From: UBA4732 sp963823075
GTDB lineage: Bacteria; Planctomycetota; Planctomycetia; Gemmatales; Gemmataceae
Length of the DNA: 64,000 bases
Assembly: GCA_963823075.1 (NCBI GenBank)
Contig: CAWGKE010000001.1
Coordinates: forward strand, 310,001 to 374,000
Reading direction: 5' to 3'
Positions 54,583 to 64,000 of this stretch are shown here, in pieces (positions within the stretch are counted from its first letter, which is position 1; every line of letters starts with the position of its first letter). Position numbers and translations under genes: made by a program. The notes under the pieces were generated by a model. The model saw only the letters and a program-made list of their open reading frames with translations. It had not been told where the DNA came from and did not search any database.

Positions 54583-55945
54583 ATGACGACTTCGCGCATC
54601 AACCGCCGGGCCGCCCTGAAGCGCATGGCGGCGGCCGGCCTGGTCGCCCCGTTCGTTTTCCGCACCAGCGTTGGCGCCGTCCCGAGCGAGACGGTTCGCC
54701 ACGCCAGCTTCGGGGCCAACGGCCAGGCCCTGTCCGACATCAAGGCGCTGACGGGCGGCAAGCACCTGAAACTCGTGGCCGTGGCCGAGGTGGACCTCGC
54801 CCGCGCCGCCGATGTCAAGAAACTGTTCCCCGACGTGAAGGTCTATCAGGACTGGCGCGAACTGCTCGACAAGGAAAAGGGCCTCGACTCGGTCAACGTC
54901 ACCACGCCGGACCACATGCACGCCCCCATCACCATGCGGGCCATGCAGCAGGGGCTGAACGTCTACACCCAGAAGCCGCTGACACAGACGATTTACGAGA
55001 CCCGGCAACTCACGAAAGCGGCGAAGGACAAGAAGCTCGTCACGCAGATGGGCATCCAGATCCATTCGTACTCGGACCACAAGATGGTCGTGGTGCTGGT
55101 CCAGGCTGGGGCGATCGGCAAGGTGAAGGAGGTCCACAGCTGGAGCGGCAAGGGCTGGGGCGACAAGAACCCGCGGCCCGACCGCAGCGACCCGATCCCG
55201 CCGGACCTCGACTGGCAGGGCTGGCTCGGCGTCGCCGCGGAGCGGCCGTTCATCAAGGGATATTACCACCCTGCGGAGTGGCGGAAGCGGCTGGACTTCG
55301 GCTCCGGCACGTTCGGCGACATGGGCTGCCACATTCTCGACCCCGTGTTCGGGTCGCTGGCCCTGACGGCCCCGACGACGGTGCGGTCGGAAGCGGAGGG
55401 GCCGAACGCCGACAGCTGGCCGCTGGAGGCGCAGGTGACGTTCGAGTTCCCCGGCACGAAGCACACGACCGAAACCCTCACGCTGAACTGGTATCACGGC
55501 GGCCGCCGGCCGCCGGAGGAGGTAGTGAAGCAGATCGGCGCCCAGAAGCTGAACGATCAGGGTTCGATCTACCTCGGCACGCAAGGCGTTCTCTACTCGC
55601 CGTACATCGCCTTACCGGTTCTGCTGCCGGCCGACAAGTTCAAGGATTACAAGGTCCCGAAAGAAGGCGACGAGCGACTACCAGCAATTCGTCGAAGCGG
55701 TGCGCGGCAACGACGACCACTACCTGCAGTTCGTCGAGGCGGTTCGCGGCAACGGCAAGACGTCGGCGCCGTTCGAGTATTCCGGGCCACTGACGGAGGT
55801 GGTGCTGCTGGGCTGCCTGGCCACGCGCTTCCCGAAGACGACGCTGGAATGGAACGCGGCCGACATGAAAATCACGAACGTGAAGGAGGCCGATGCGTTC
55901 GTGCGGAAGCAGTACCGCAAGGGGTGGGAAGTGGAGGGACTGTAA
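54583..55945 (+). CDS. Gfo/Idh/MocA family oxidoreductase with Tat signal, frame broken
   Basis: Begins MTTSRINRRAALKRMAAAGLVAP, a twin-arginine signal, as in the many exported members in planctomycetes. The family core follows: LKLVAVAEVDLARAADVKKLFPDVKVYQDW, DSVNVTTPDHMHAPITMRAMQQGLNVYTQKPLTQ (catalytic QKP), GIQIHSYSDHKMVVVLVQAGAIGKVKEVHSWSGKGWG and FGSGTFGDMGCHILD. Near 55665 the frame changes after KVPKEGDE, to continue as DYQQFVEAVRGN, DDHYLQFVEAVRGNGKTSAPFEYSGPLTEVVLLG and the usual ending RKQYRKGWEVEGL. The doubled QFVEAVRGN next to the break is odd. About 453 residues after repair. Confidence 0.85.
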
Positions 55946-55951
55946 GCGCGG

Positions 55952-56017
55952 CCTGCCAGCCCGAAGCGCGAGCGAGGGTTTCGACGGAATCCCTCGCTCA
56001 CGCTTCGGGCTGGCAGG
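55952..56017. repeat. inverted repeat, CCTGCCAGCCCGAAGCG family
   Basis: Arms 55952-55977 and 55992-56017 pair with one or two mismatches around TTTCGACGGAAT. It lies between two convergent genes, one base before the topoisomerase stop. The arm translates as PARSASEGF, a peptide I have seen in planctomycete annotations. Confidence 0.85.
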
Positions 56018-57950
56018 TCACACATCCAGCTCCTCCGCCACCGCCCGCCCCGACGACTCCAGGATGAACTTCGCCCGGAAAGCCGGGTCCTTGCCCAGCA
56101 GTTCCCCGAAACAGCGGTCCACATCCAGCAACGATTCGATCTCCACGCGCAGCAGGGTGCGCTTGCGCGGGTCGAGCGTCGTCTCCTTCAGCACCGGCGG
56201 GTCCATTTCACCCAGGCCCTTGAAGCGCGACACCTCCGGTTTGGCGTTGGTCCGCAGCCCGGCCAGGATCTCCTCCTTGTGGGCGTCGTCGCGCGCCCAG
56301 TGGCGCTCCTTGCCTACCTCGATCTTGTAGAGCGGCGGCTGCGCGATGTAGAGCCGGCCCTTCTTGATCAGCTCCGGCAGGTGGCGGAAGAAAAACGCCA
56401 ATAGAAGAGTCGAAATGTGGTAGCCGTCCGCGTCGGCGTCCATCAGGAGGATAATCTTGCCGTAGCGCAGGCCGCTCAGGTCGAACTTGTCGCCGGCCCC
56501 TGTGCCGATCGCCGATACGAGGTCGTTCAACTCCGCGTTGGCCAGCACCTTGTTGAGGGCCAGTCCCTCGGCGTTGAGGATCTTGCCGCGCAGCGGCAGG
56601 ACGGCCTGCGTGCGGTTGTCGCGGCCCTGCTTGGCCGAGCCGCCGGCCGAGTCGCCTTCCACGATAAACAGCTCGGTTTCATCCAAATTGGTCGCCTTGC
56701 AGTCGGCCAGCTTGCCCGGCAGGTTGAGCCGCCGTTGCGTCGCCGACTTGCGCTTGACCTCCGACGCCGCCTCGCGCGATGCCAGACGCGCCCTGGCGGC
56801 CAGCACGATCCGGCCGACGATCTGGTCGGCGGCCGTCATGTTCGCGTTGAGCCACGACTCCAGGGCCGGCCGCAGCCAGGCGTCCACCAGGTTCGTCATC
56901 TCCTCGTTGTTCAGCCGCTCCTTCGTCTGCCCCTGGAACAGCGGGTCGCGCACGAACACCGACAGGACGCCGACCAGGCCCTCGCGGACGTCGTCGGCGG
57001 TGATGTTGAGGCCCTTGGTCTTGACCTCGTGCGTGGCCATGAAGTTGCGGATCGCCTTGACGACGCCGGCCTTGAAGCCGCTTTCGTGCGTGCCGCCGGA
57101 CGAGGTGCGGATGCCGTTGACGTAAGAGCGGATCGCCTCGTCGGTGGACTCGGTCCATTGCAGCGCCGCCTCCATGCGGTCGCCCTCCGGGCGCACCAGA
57201 TGGAAGGCCGCCTCCGTCACCTTCGCCTTCTGGCCCTCCGCGATCAGGCGCTCCAGAAACTCCGGAATACCGCCGGGATGGGAGAGTTCGACGACCTCTT
57301 TCGTCGCGTCGTTCTTGAACGTGATCTTGAGGCCGCTGTGGACGTACGACATGTCCTCCAGGTGCGTGCGGATCAGGTGCGGGTCGAACTGCGTCGTCTT
57401 GAAAACGTCGGGGTCCGGCTCGAACCAGATGGTGGTTCCGTGCCCGCGGAAGGGGCCGATCTGCTCCAGGTCGGTCGCCGGTTTGCCGCGCTTGTAGGTC
57501 TGCTGCCACTCGAAGCCGTCGCGGCGGATCGTCGCCACGAGCTTGCGCGACAGGGCGTTGACGACGGAGGCGCCGACGCCGTGCAGCCCGCCGGAGTACT
57601 TGTAGCCCTCGCCCTCGCCGAACTTGCCGCCGGCGTGCAGCGTCGTCAGCACCAGCTCGACGCCGGTTTTGTGATATTTCGGATGGACGTCCACCGGAAT
57701 GCCGCGTCCGTTGTCGCTCACGGTCACGGCGTCGCCGTTCTTGTGGAGCACGACGATGATGGCGTCGGCGTGGCCGTTGAGGTACTCGTCCACGGAGTTA
57801 TCGACGATCTCCCAGACGAGGTGGTGCAGCCCCTTGGCGTCCACGCCGCCGATGTACATGGAGGGGCGCTTGCGCACGGCCTCCAGGCCTTCGAGGACCT
57901 GGATGGAGTCGGCGGCGGTGTATTTGCTGGAGGGGGATAGGGTCGCTCAT
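56018..57950 (-). CDS. parE: type IIA topoisomerase ATPase subunit, ParE/GyrB-like, start region frame broken
   Basis: The ATPase subunit has EIVDNSVDEYLNGHAD, VSDNGRGIPVDVHPKYHKTGVELVLTTLHAGGKF and GLHGVGASVVNALS in the GHKL fold, and the TOPRIM Glu and Asp residues in EGDSAGGSAKQGRD and LMDADADGYHIST. With about 643 residues and no large TOPRIM insert it has the size of ParE or of a short GyrB. ATG 57950 reads MSD and then needs removal of one C (57938-57945) to join PSSKYTAADSIQVLEGLEAVRKRPSMYIGG. The matching A subunit lies three genes upstream on the same strand, so I call the pair topoisomerase IV-like; it may also provide GyrB to the distant gyrA. Confidence 0.85.
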
Positions 57951-58009
57951 GCGAATTCTCTTCGACTCAACAGATCAGCCAAATGCATCGTCGAGGGCGT
58001 GCTAGGCCG

Positions 58010-58049
58010 TAAGGCCGACACGGCGCGCCCCTGGGGTCTGTCGGCCTTA
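58010..58049 (-). terminator. hairpin between the toxin region and the ParE-like gene
   Basis: TAAGGCCGACA (58010-58020) pairs with TGTCGGCCTTA (58039-58049). It may end transcription of the toxin-antitoxin unit before the ParE-like gene. No long T-run is present. Confidence 0.45.
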
Positions 58050-58139
58050 CCCTCACGGGCGTCATCCGGCGCTGTGGGGCAGGGCCTCGGAAAGCCATGC
58101 CGGGCCTTCGCTGACGCCCAGCCCCGGCCACAGCCGCCG

Positions 58140-58403
58140 TTAAAGCCTATCCCAAAACCACCGTCGATCATGACTGGGCCGTTCCAGGTCCGCCTTCCAA
58201 TCCGCCAGGTTCCCGAACTTCACGACTGTGTCGATGCCGATGGTTTCGAGAAGCATCCCCAGCACCATGAACCGTTCGGAGTCGCTGGCGAAAATCCCGC
58301 CCACGAACTCGATTTTTTCCGGGGCCTCGACTGCATGCGGAGCTTCGATTCCTCTCGTCCAGCGACGTCCTTGGCGGCGAATGTCCCATCGTTCCTGAGT
58401 CAT
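58140..58403 (-). CDS. small protein of unknown function downstream of mazF
   Basis: 87 residues (MTQERWDIRRQGRRWTRGIEAPHAVEAPEKIEFVGGIFASDSERFMVLGMLLETIGID to WKADLERPSHDRRWFWDRL). CCGGAGG lies 6 bases before ATG 58403, a strong sign of a separate gene. The mazF frame is open through this region, so a fused 218-residue protein is also possible. Function unknown. Confidence 0.55.
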   Translation of the reverse strand: MTQERWDIRRQGRRWTRGIEAPHAVEAPEKIEFVGGIFASDSERFMVLGMLLETIGIDTVVKFGNLADWKADLERPSHDRRWFWDRL

Positions 58404-58450
58404 GAAGAGCCTCCGGTGGTTTCGACCTACGGCCGTTCCGTGCCGAGTGG

Positions 58451-58796
58451 TCACGGGAAGATTGAGCAAGAGCCTCAATTTCGCTTGAACGTCGCCCCAT
58501 ACCGCCGCGGACACTTGCCCCAAGTGGCGATACACGTCGGTGTCGTGGATCGTCGCCAGCTTGTGCAACCGCAGGAGCGTCAACTGCTTCAAGCCCGTAC
58601 TTGCGTAGCGCGCTTGTTTCGGGTCCATCAGGATGTCGGTCGGCAGGAACGACGCCGGGATGACGGAGGTCATGTACGCGGCCAACACCTCCGGCACGGA
58701 GCCGAGCGGCCCCGTCAGCAGCAAGACGGGCCGCGGCTTCGCCCCGACCGTTCCTCCGAACGGAAAATTCGCCAGGTGAACCTCACCGGGGCTCAT
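58451..58796 (-). CDS. MazF/PemK-type toxin
   Basis: MSPGEVHLANFPFGGTVGAKPRPVLLLTGPLGSVPEVLAAYMTSVIP, then LKQLTLLRLHKLATIHDTDVYRHLGQVSAAVWGDVQAKLRLLLNL. The start, the KPRPVLLL strand and the C-terminal helix are those of MazF/PemK RNases, which cut mRNA at short motifs. The start codon overlaps the end of the antitoxin gene. A TGA in the next frame at 58451-58453 just after LNLP, followed by a ribosome site for another gene, suggests the natural end is here and that one extra base lets the frame run on to 58140. Confidence 0.75.
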
Positions 58797-59017
58797 GGCT
58801 GGGCTTCCCGTCCTCGAAGGTGTAAATGTCCTCGCGCGGGTCGCTCCAGTCCTGCGCCCAGGACTTGTTAATCAACGCCCGCCAGCCGTCGGTCCTCGCC
58901 CTCCTCCGTCACGGGCTGCACCGTGACTTTCACGGGCCCCGGCTTCACGTCGGCGGGCAGCTCGACGTGCAACTGGTGCTGCTCGTCAACGTGGCCGATC
59001 ACTTCGATGGCGTCCAT
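58783..59017 (-). CDS. antitoxin partner of MazF, frame broken
   Basis: ATG 59017, behind GAGGAGCG, gives MDAIEVIGHVDEQHQLHVELPADVKPGPVKVTVQPVTEEGED. Removal of one C near 58890 joins it to WRALINKSWAQDWSDPREDIYTFEDGKPSHEPR and a TGA that overlaps the mazF start. The DPREDIYTFEDG tail is typical of antitoxins paired with MazF-like toxins. The repaired protein is about 77 residues. As read, it would stop after 49 residues without the toxin-binding end. Confidence 0.72.
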
Positions 59018-59058
59018 TATTTATCGCTCCTCGCCGCCTTCGACGGCCTTGCACGCCC

Positions 59059-61472
<2,414 letters not shown>

Positions 61473-61648
61473 TTCGGCCCGCCTCCGCGAACGGATGAAT
61501 GCCCTGTCGCTTTGGAATTGTAGCAGCCGGCGGCCCGGATTCCCAGGCCAGTTCCGATGGCGTGCCGTGAACGCAAGTCCTATGGCTGAAACGTCTTGCG
61601 TTGGATCGAAGCGGCGCGGATGTGAACAAAAGATCAGATGGCGAACGA

Positions 61649-61747
61649 CAGCAGGAATGGTACCCGTAGCCGCATTCGCCAGAATGCGGGCTGACAGCCT
61701 TTCACCCGCATTCTGGCGAATGCGGCTACGGGTAAGGTATTTCCCGC
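61649..61747. repeat. dispersed palindromic element, CCGTAGCCGC type, copy 2
   Basis: Palindrome 61662-61690 with 61705-61733, with the same flanks (CAGCAGGAATG, AAGGTATTTCCCGC) as the copy at 4760-4848. The loop differs in length and sequence (GCTGACAGCCTTTCA versus ACCGACAGC), so the arms are better conserved than the loop. Confidence 0.88.
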
Positions 61748-61755
61748 CCCTCGCC

Positions 61756-62664
61756 TTACTTCGCCGCCGCCGGCGGATACGCCTTGAGGATGTCCACCAG
61801 CTCCTGATTGTAATCGGAGGGAACCGACTCGAAGCCGGTGATGTGGTTGACCCGCAGCAGCGGCAGGGCGTCCGGGTTGTCCTTGGCCTTGAGCAGGCCG
61901 TTGCGGAACGCCTGGAGCTGCTGTTCGGTCAGGGCGCCGGGCTGGTAGGCGATCACGGCGCACGGGAACGATTCGGACTGCTGCAGAACCTTGAGCCGGG
62001 CGCAGCGGCCGGGCTTGTTCTTGCGGTAGGCCTCGAACGCCACCTCATCGACGACGGCGGCCTGGAAACGGTCGTCCACCACGTCGTCCAGAGCGTCGTC
62101 CACGTCGCCGGTTTGGTTGTACTCGCCGAAGAATGCTTCGGGCGCCTCGCCGGGCGGGCAGCAGCGCCGCTCCAGGAACAGCCGGCAGTGTTCTCGGCTC
62201 ATGCGCGGCAGGGCGACGGCCTTGCCCTGGAGGTTGGCGGCGGCCCCGATCTTGCCCTCGGTTCGCACGACCAGGAGGGCGCGCAGGTAGGGGTGTTCGT
62301 TGACCGCGATGACCAGCGGCTTGAGGGTGGGGTAGTTCGCATGGACCCACGCAAACTCGACGCCGTGGAAGACGCCGAGTTGCAGGTCGTCGTTCTTGAT
62401 CTGATGGGCCAGGTGGTCGGCGTCGCCCGAGGGGACCAGGTCGCCGCTGAGGCCGGTTTGCCCCTCCATCAGGGCCTTCATCGGCTGGAGCGCGATCGGT
62501 ATCAGCAGCTCGGGCATGTCGCGGAACAGGGTTTTCACCAACCCGATGCGGATCGCCGACGGGTGCGCGTCCTCCGCGGCCGGCGCCGAGGCGAGGCCGA
62601 GGACCGCGAGCAAGCCGGCCGCCGCGGCGGCGGCGCCGATTCTCAGCCGCATCAACGACCTCAT
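61756..62664 (-). CDS. PhnD/PtxB-type periplasmic binding protein
   Basis: 302 residues with a signal peptide (MRSLMRLRIGAAAAAAGLLAVLGLASAPA) and the PhnD-family core (IRIGLVKTLFRDMPELLIPIALQPMKALMEGQTG; DLQLGVFHGVEFAWVHANYP; LPRMSREHCRLFLERR; VDEVAFEAYRKNKPG; LTEQQLQAFRNGLLKAKDN). Such proteins bind phosphonate, phosphite or other oxyanions for an ABC transporter. No permease or ATPase gene is adjacent, and many orphan members in environmental bacteria are not tied to phosphonate. A palindrome lies just downstream. Confidence 0.82.
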   Translation of the reverse strand: MRSLMRLRIGAAAAAAGLLAVLGLASAPAAEDAHPSAIRIGLVKTLFRDMPELLIPIALQPMKALMEGQTGLSGDLVPSGDADHLAHQIKNDDLQLGVFHGVEFAWVHANYPTLKPLVIAVNEHPYLRALLVVRTEGKIGAAANLQGKAVALPRMSREHCRLFLERRCCPPGEAPEAFFGEYNQTGDVDDALDDVVDDRFQAAVVDEVAFEAYRKNKPGRCARLKVLQQSESFPCAVIAYQPGALTEQQLQAFRNGLLKAKDNPDALPLLRVNHITGFESVPSDYNQELVDILKAYPPAAAK

Positions 62665-62760
62665 GAGTCTCTTGCTCCTTTGCTGCCGCTGTGCGGCCGC
62701 GACGCCTGCTGAGAGGCGTCCGGGACATATCGGAACTGTTTTGTAAAGTCCAGACCGTTC

Positions 62761-62845
62761 GGCGAGCGGGGGGCGTCAGCCCCCTGACAGCCGCATCTTG
62801 TCGGCGACCGCAGGAAGAATCGGGGGGCTGACGCCCCCGCTCGCC
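62761..62845. repeat. intergenic inverted repeat, GGCGAGCGG family, diverged copy
   Basis: Arms of 23-24 bases (62761-62784 and 62822-62845) pair (GGCGAGCGGGGGGCGTCAGCC with its complement) across a loop of about 37 bases. The ends match the family at 7032 and 10409, but the middle has changed from GCGCGGCGTCAGCCCGCC to GGGGGCGTCAGCCCCC. Confidence 0.8.
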
Positions 62846-62862
62846 ATTCTGTTACAGCGCCA

Positions 62863-64000
62863 TTAGCGCTTCGGTTTGTTGCCGCCGGTCGCGGCCGGTT
62901 CCACGTGGGCGCAGAAACCGCCGGCGGTGAGCCGCTCCAGGTTGGCCAGGACGGCCAGGCGGCGGAACCGCGCCTCGACGGCCTCGATGCGGACCTGCGT
63001 GGCCTTCTGCTGGGCGGCGAGAACGTCATCGACGGTGGGATAGCCCGGCTTGTCCAGCGCGAACTTGGAGGAAACGTCGCGGCCGTAATCGTCGAAGCCG
63101 GTGGCGGCCTCGCCGAGCTTTTTGGCCTCGGTGTCGTATTGCACCCAGCGCAGGTAGGCGTCTTCCGCCTCCAGCGCGATAAGGTTGCGCGTCTTCTCGG
63201 CGACGGCCGCGGCGCGGGCGTGGTACACCTCGGCCTGGTCCTTGCGCTCGGGGCGGGTGCCGACGAGGTTGCCCGGCATCTCCGGCCCGATCGGGCCGGG
63301 CCGGTAGTCCGGGTCGTACTGGGGCGCGGGCAAAACATGGGAATGGAGATCGCCGCCCGAGGCGAAGGTCCGGGCCGAGGGCATCAGCAGCCGACCTTGG
63401 GCGTCCACCTCCAGGCAGAAGACCTGTTCGGCGACGGCCGTCTCGATCACTTCGCCGCGGCGCTCGACGGCCAGTTGCACGACCTGAGCCTTGTCCGGCA
63501 CGGCGTCGCTGTGGGGCAACTGCTGGTCGGCCAGTTCGATCGGGCAGTCCGGCCCGAGATTCATCGCCTCGCGCAGCGCCGCGATCGCCCGCTCATACCC
63601 GAGGTCCGCCTCCGCCTTCCGGCCGGCCACCAGGGCGCGGTAGGCGTCCACGAGTTCCTGCTGCTTCTCGGTGACGTCCTTGCGCGACCCGGCCTTGATG
63701 ATCGTCTGGACGGTGTCGTGCAGATAGTTCAGGCCGAGCGGCTTTTCGAGGATGTCGCGGGCGGTTCGCTGCTGCTCCTTCGCGTACAGGGCGGCGAGGT
63801 AGCAGTAGGTCGCGCTGTAGCGGGCGTCCCACTCGGCCGCGTCCACTTCCGCCTGGGCGATGGTGACCCCGAGCGCGGCCTGCTGACGGCGGATGGGCAG
63901 ATCGCGGGCCAGCAAGGCGGACAGCCCGCGCAGGTTTTGCACGGCGTCGGCCTTCAGCTGGGCGGCCGCAAGGGAGGCGCGGGCGGCGGCGACGGCCGGC
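62863..64000 (-). CDS. TolC-like outer membrane efflux protein (N-terminus outside window)
   Basis: An open frame from the window edge to TAA 62863, 379 residues. Long helical segments with coiled-coil character (PAVAAARASLAAAQLKADAVQNL, RRQQAALGVTIAQAEVDAAEWDARYSATYCYLAALYAKEQQRTARDIL, QQELVDAYRALVAGRKAEADLGYERAIAALREAMNLG, then ARAAAVAEKTRNLIALEAEDAYLRWVQYDTEAKKLGEAA) match the barrel-and-tunnel family. The N-terminal signal and first strands lie outside. It probably forms an export channel with a membrane-fusion protein beyond the window. The C-terminal segment RRLAVLANLERLTAGGFC is the usual family end. Confidence 0.75.
   Translation of the reverse strand, partial: PAVAAARASLAAAQLKADAVQNLRGLSALLARDLPIRRQQAALGVTIAQAEVDAAEWDARYSATYCYLAALYAKEQQRTARDILEKPLGLNYLHDTVQTIIKAGSRKDVTEKQQELVDAYRALVAGRKAEADLGYERAIAALREAMNLGPDCPIELADQQLPHSDAVPDKAQVVQLAVERRGEVIETAVAEQVFCLEVDAQGRLLMPSARTFASGGDLHSHVLPAPQYDPDYRPGPIGPEMPGNLVGTRPERKDQAEVYHARAAAVAEKTRNLIALEAEDAYLRWVQYDTEAKKLGEAATGFDDYGRDVSSKFALDKPGYPTVDDVLAAQQKATQVRIEAVEARFRRLAVLANLERLTAGGFCAHVEPAATGGNKPKR

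Noticed and set aside
53312..55945. Two Gfo/Idh/MocA genes as a sugar-use gene cluster
   Set aside because: No kinase, transporter or regulator for sugars lies next to them, and the two proteins differ in location (cytoplasm versus Tat-exported).

Overview
The window is about 66% GC, and its gene content points to a planctomycete, most likely of the Gemmata group. Markers are a TIGR03000-type Gly-rich secreted protein (47.4 kb), a TIGR03067-type protein (52.7 kb), an ECF sigma/membrane Ser-Thr kinase operon (39.9-42.7 kb), an FG-GAP/ASPIC lipoprotein with TPR partners (33.8-38.4 kb), ThuA and Tat-exported Gfo/Idh/MocA proteins, and many palindromic intergenic repeats. This assignment comes from protein families, not from a marker-gene tree.

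Layout. 0-5 kb: sugar-nucleotide reductase (rfbD, cut by the edge), a C45 peptidase-like enzyme, a response regulator-GGDEF protein, a well-formed promoter with a candidate structured RNA, and an RpoD-like sigma factor. 5-16 kb: an amidotransferase-fold pseudoenzyme, ThuA, small membrane proteins, ilvE, a LolD/LolC-type transporter, lysS, an enolase-superfamily enzyme, an RsuA/RluB pseudouridine synthase and a ParE-type toxin-antitoxin pair. 16-29 kb: CBS and BON proteins, a phosphoesterase, separate coaB and coaC, an FHA-ABC transporter, a secreted serpin, aat and gyrA. 29-43 kb: ECF sigma, TPR protein, nitrilase, HlyIII, ASPIC-TPR-TPR operon, PQQ propeller, and the kinase/sigma pair. 43-53 kb: glycogen phosphorylase, rplM-rpsI, a Gly-rich secreted protein behind a likely sigma-54 promoter, and a pyruvate/2-oxoacid:ferredoxin oxidoreductase made of two fused polypeptides. 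53-64 kb: two Gfo/Idh/MocA proteins, a small basic protein, a ParE/ParC-like topoisomerase pair with a MazF-type toxin-antitoxin module between them, a PhnD-type binding protein and a TolC-like protein (cut by the edge).

Two features run through the whole window. First, at least 16 single-base or two-base frame breaks interrupt otherwise well conserved genes, including topoisomerase, glycogen phosphorylase and oxidoreductase genes. Such a density in housekeeping genes fits uncorrected consensus errors much better than real gene decay, so I annotate these genes as whole loci with the break noted. Second, long inverted repeats of several families fill most gaps between genes. Some lie inside reading frames, and in three cases a gene takes its stop codon from the repeat. 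One superfamily keeps a shared TTCGC(C)AGAA loop while its stem bases change in compensating pairs.

I saw no CRISPR array, tRNA, rRNA, transposase or prophage gene. No single cluster stands out as a clearly new multi-gene system. The best leads are the covarying palindrome superfamily, the membrane kinase with LTxxQ (CpxP/Spy-like) motifs in its outer part, the unassigned RNA at 3.4 kb, and the amidotransferase-fold protein that lacks its catalytic cysteine.
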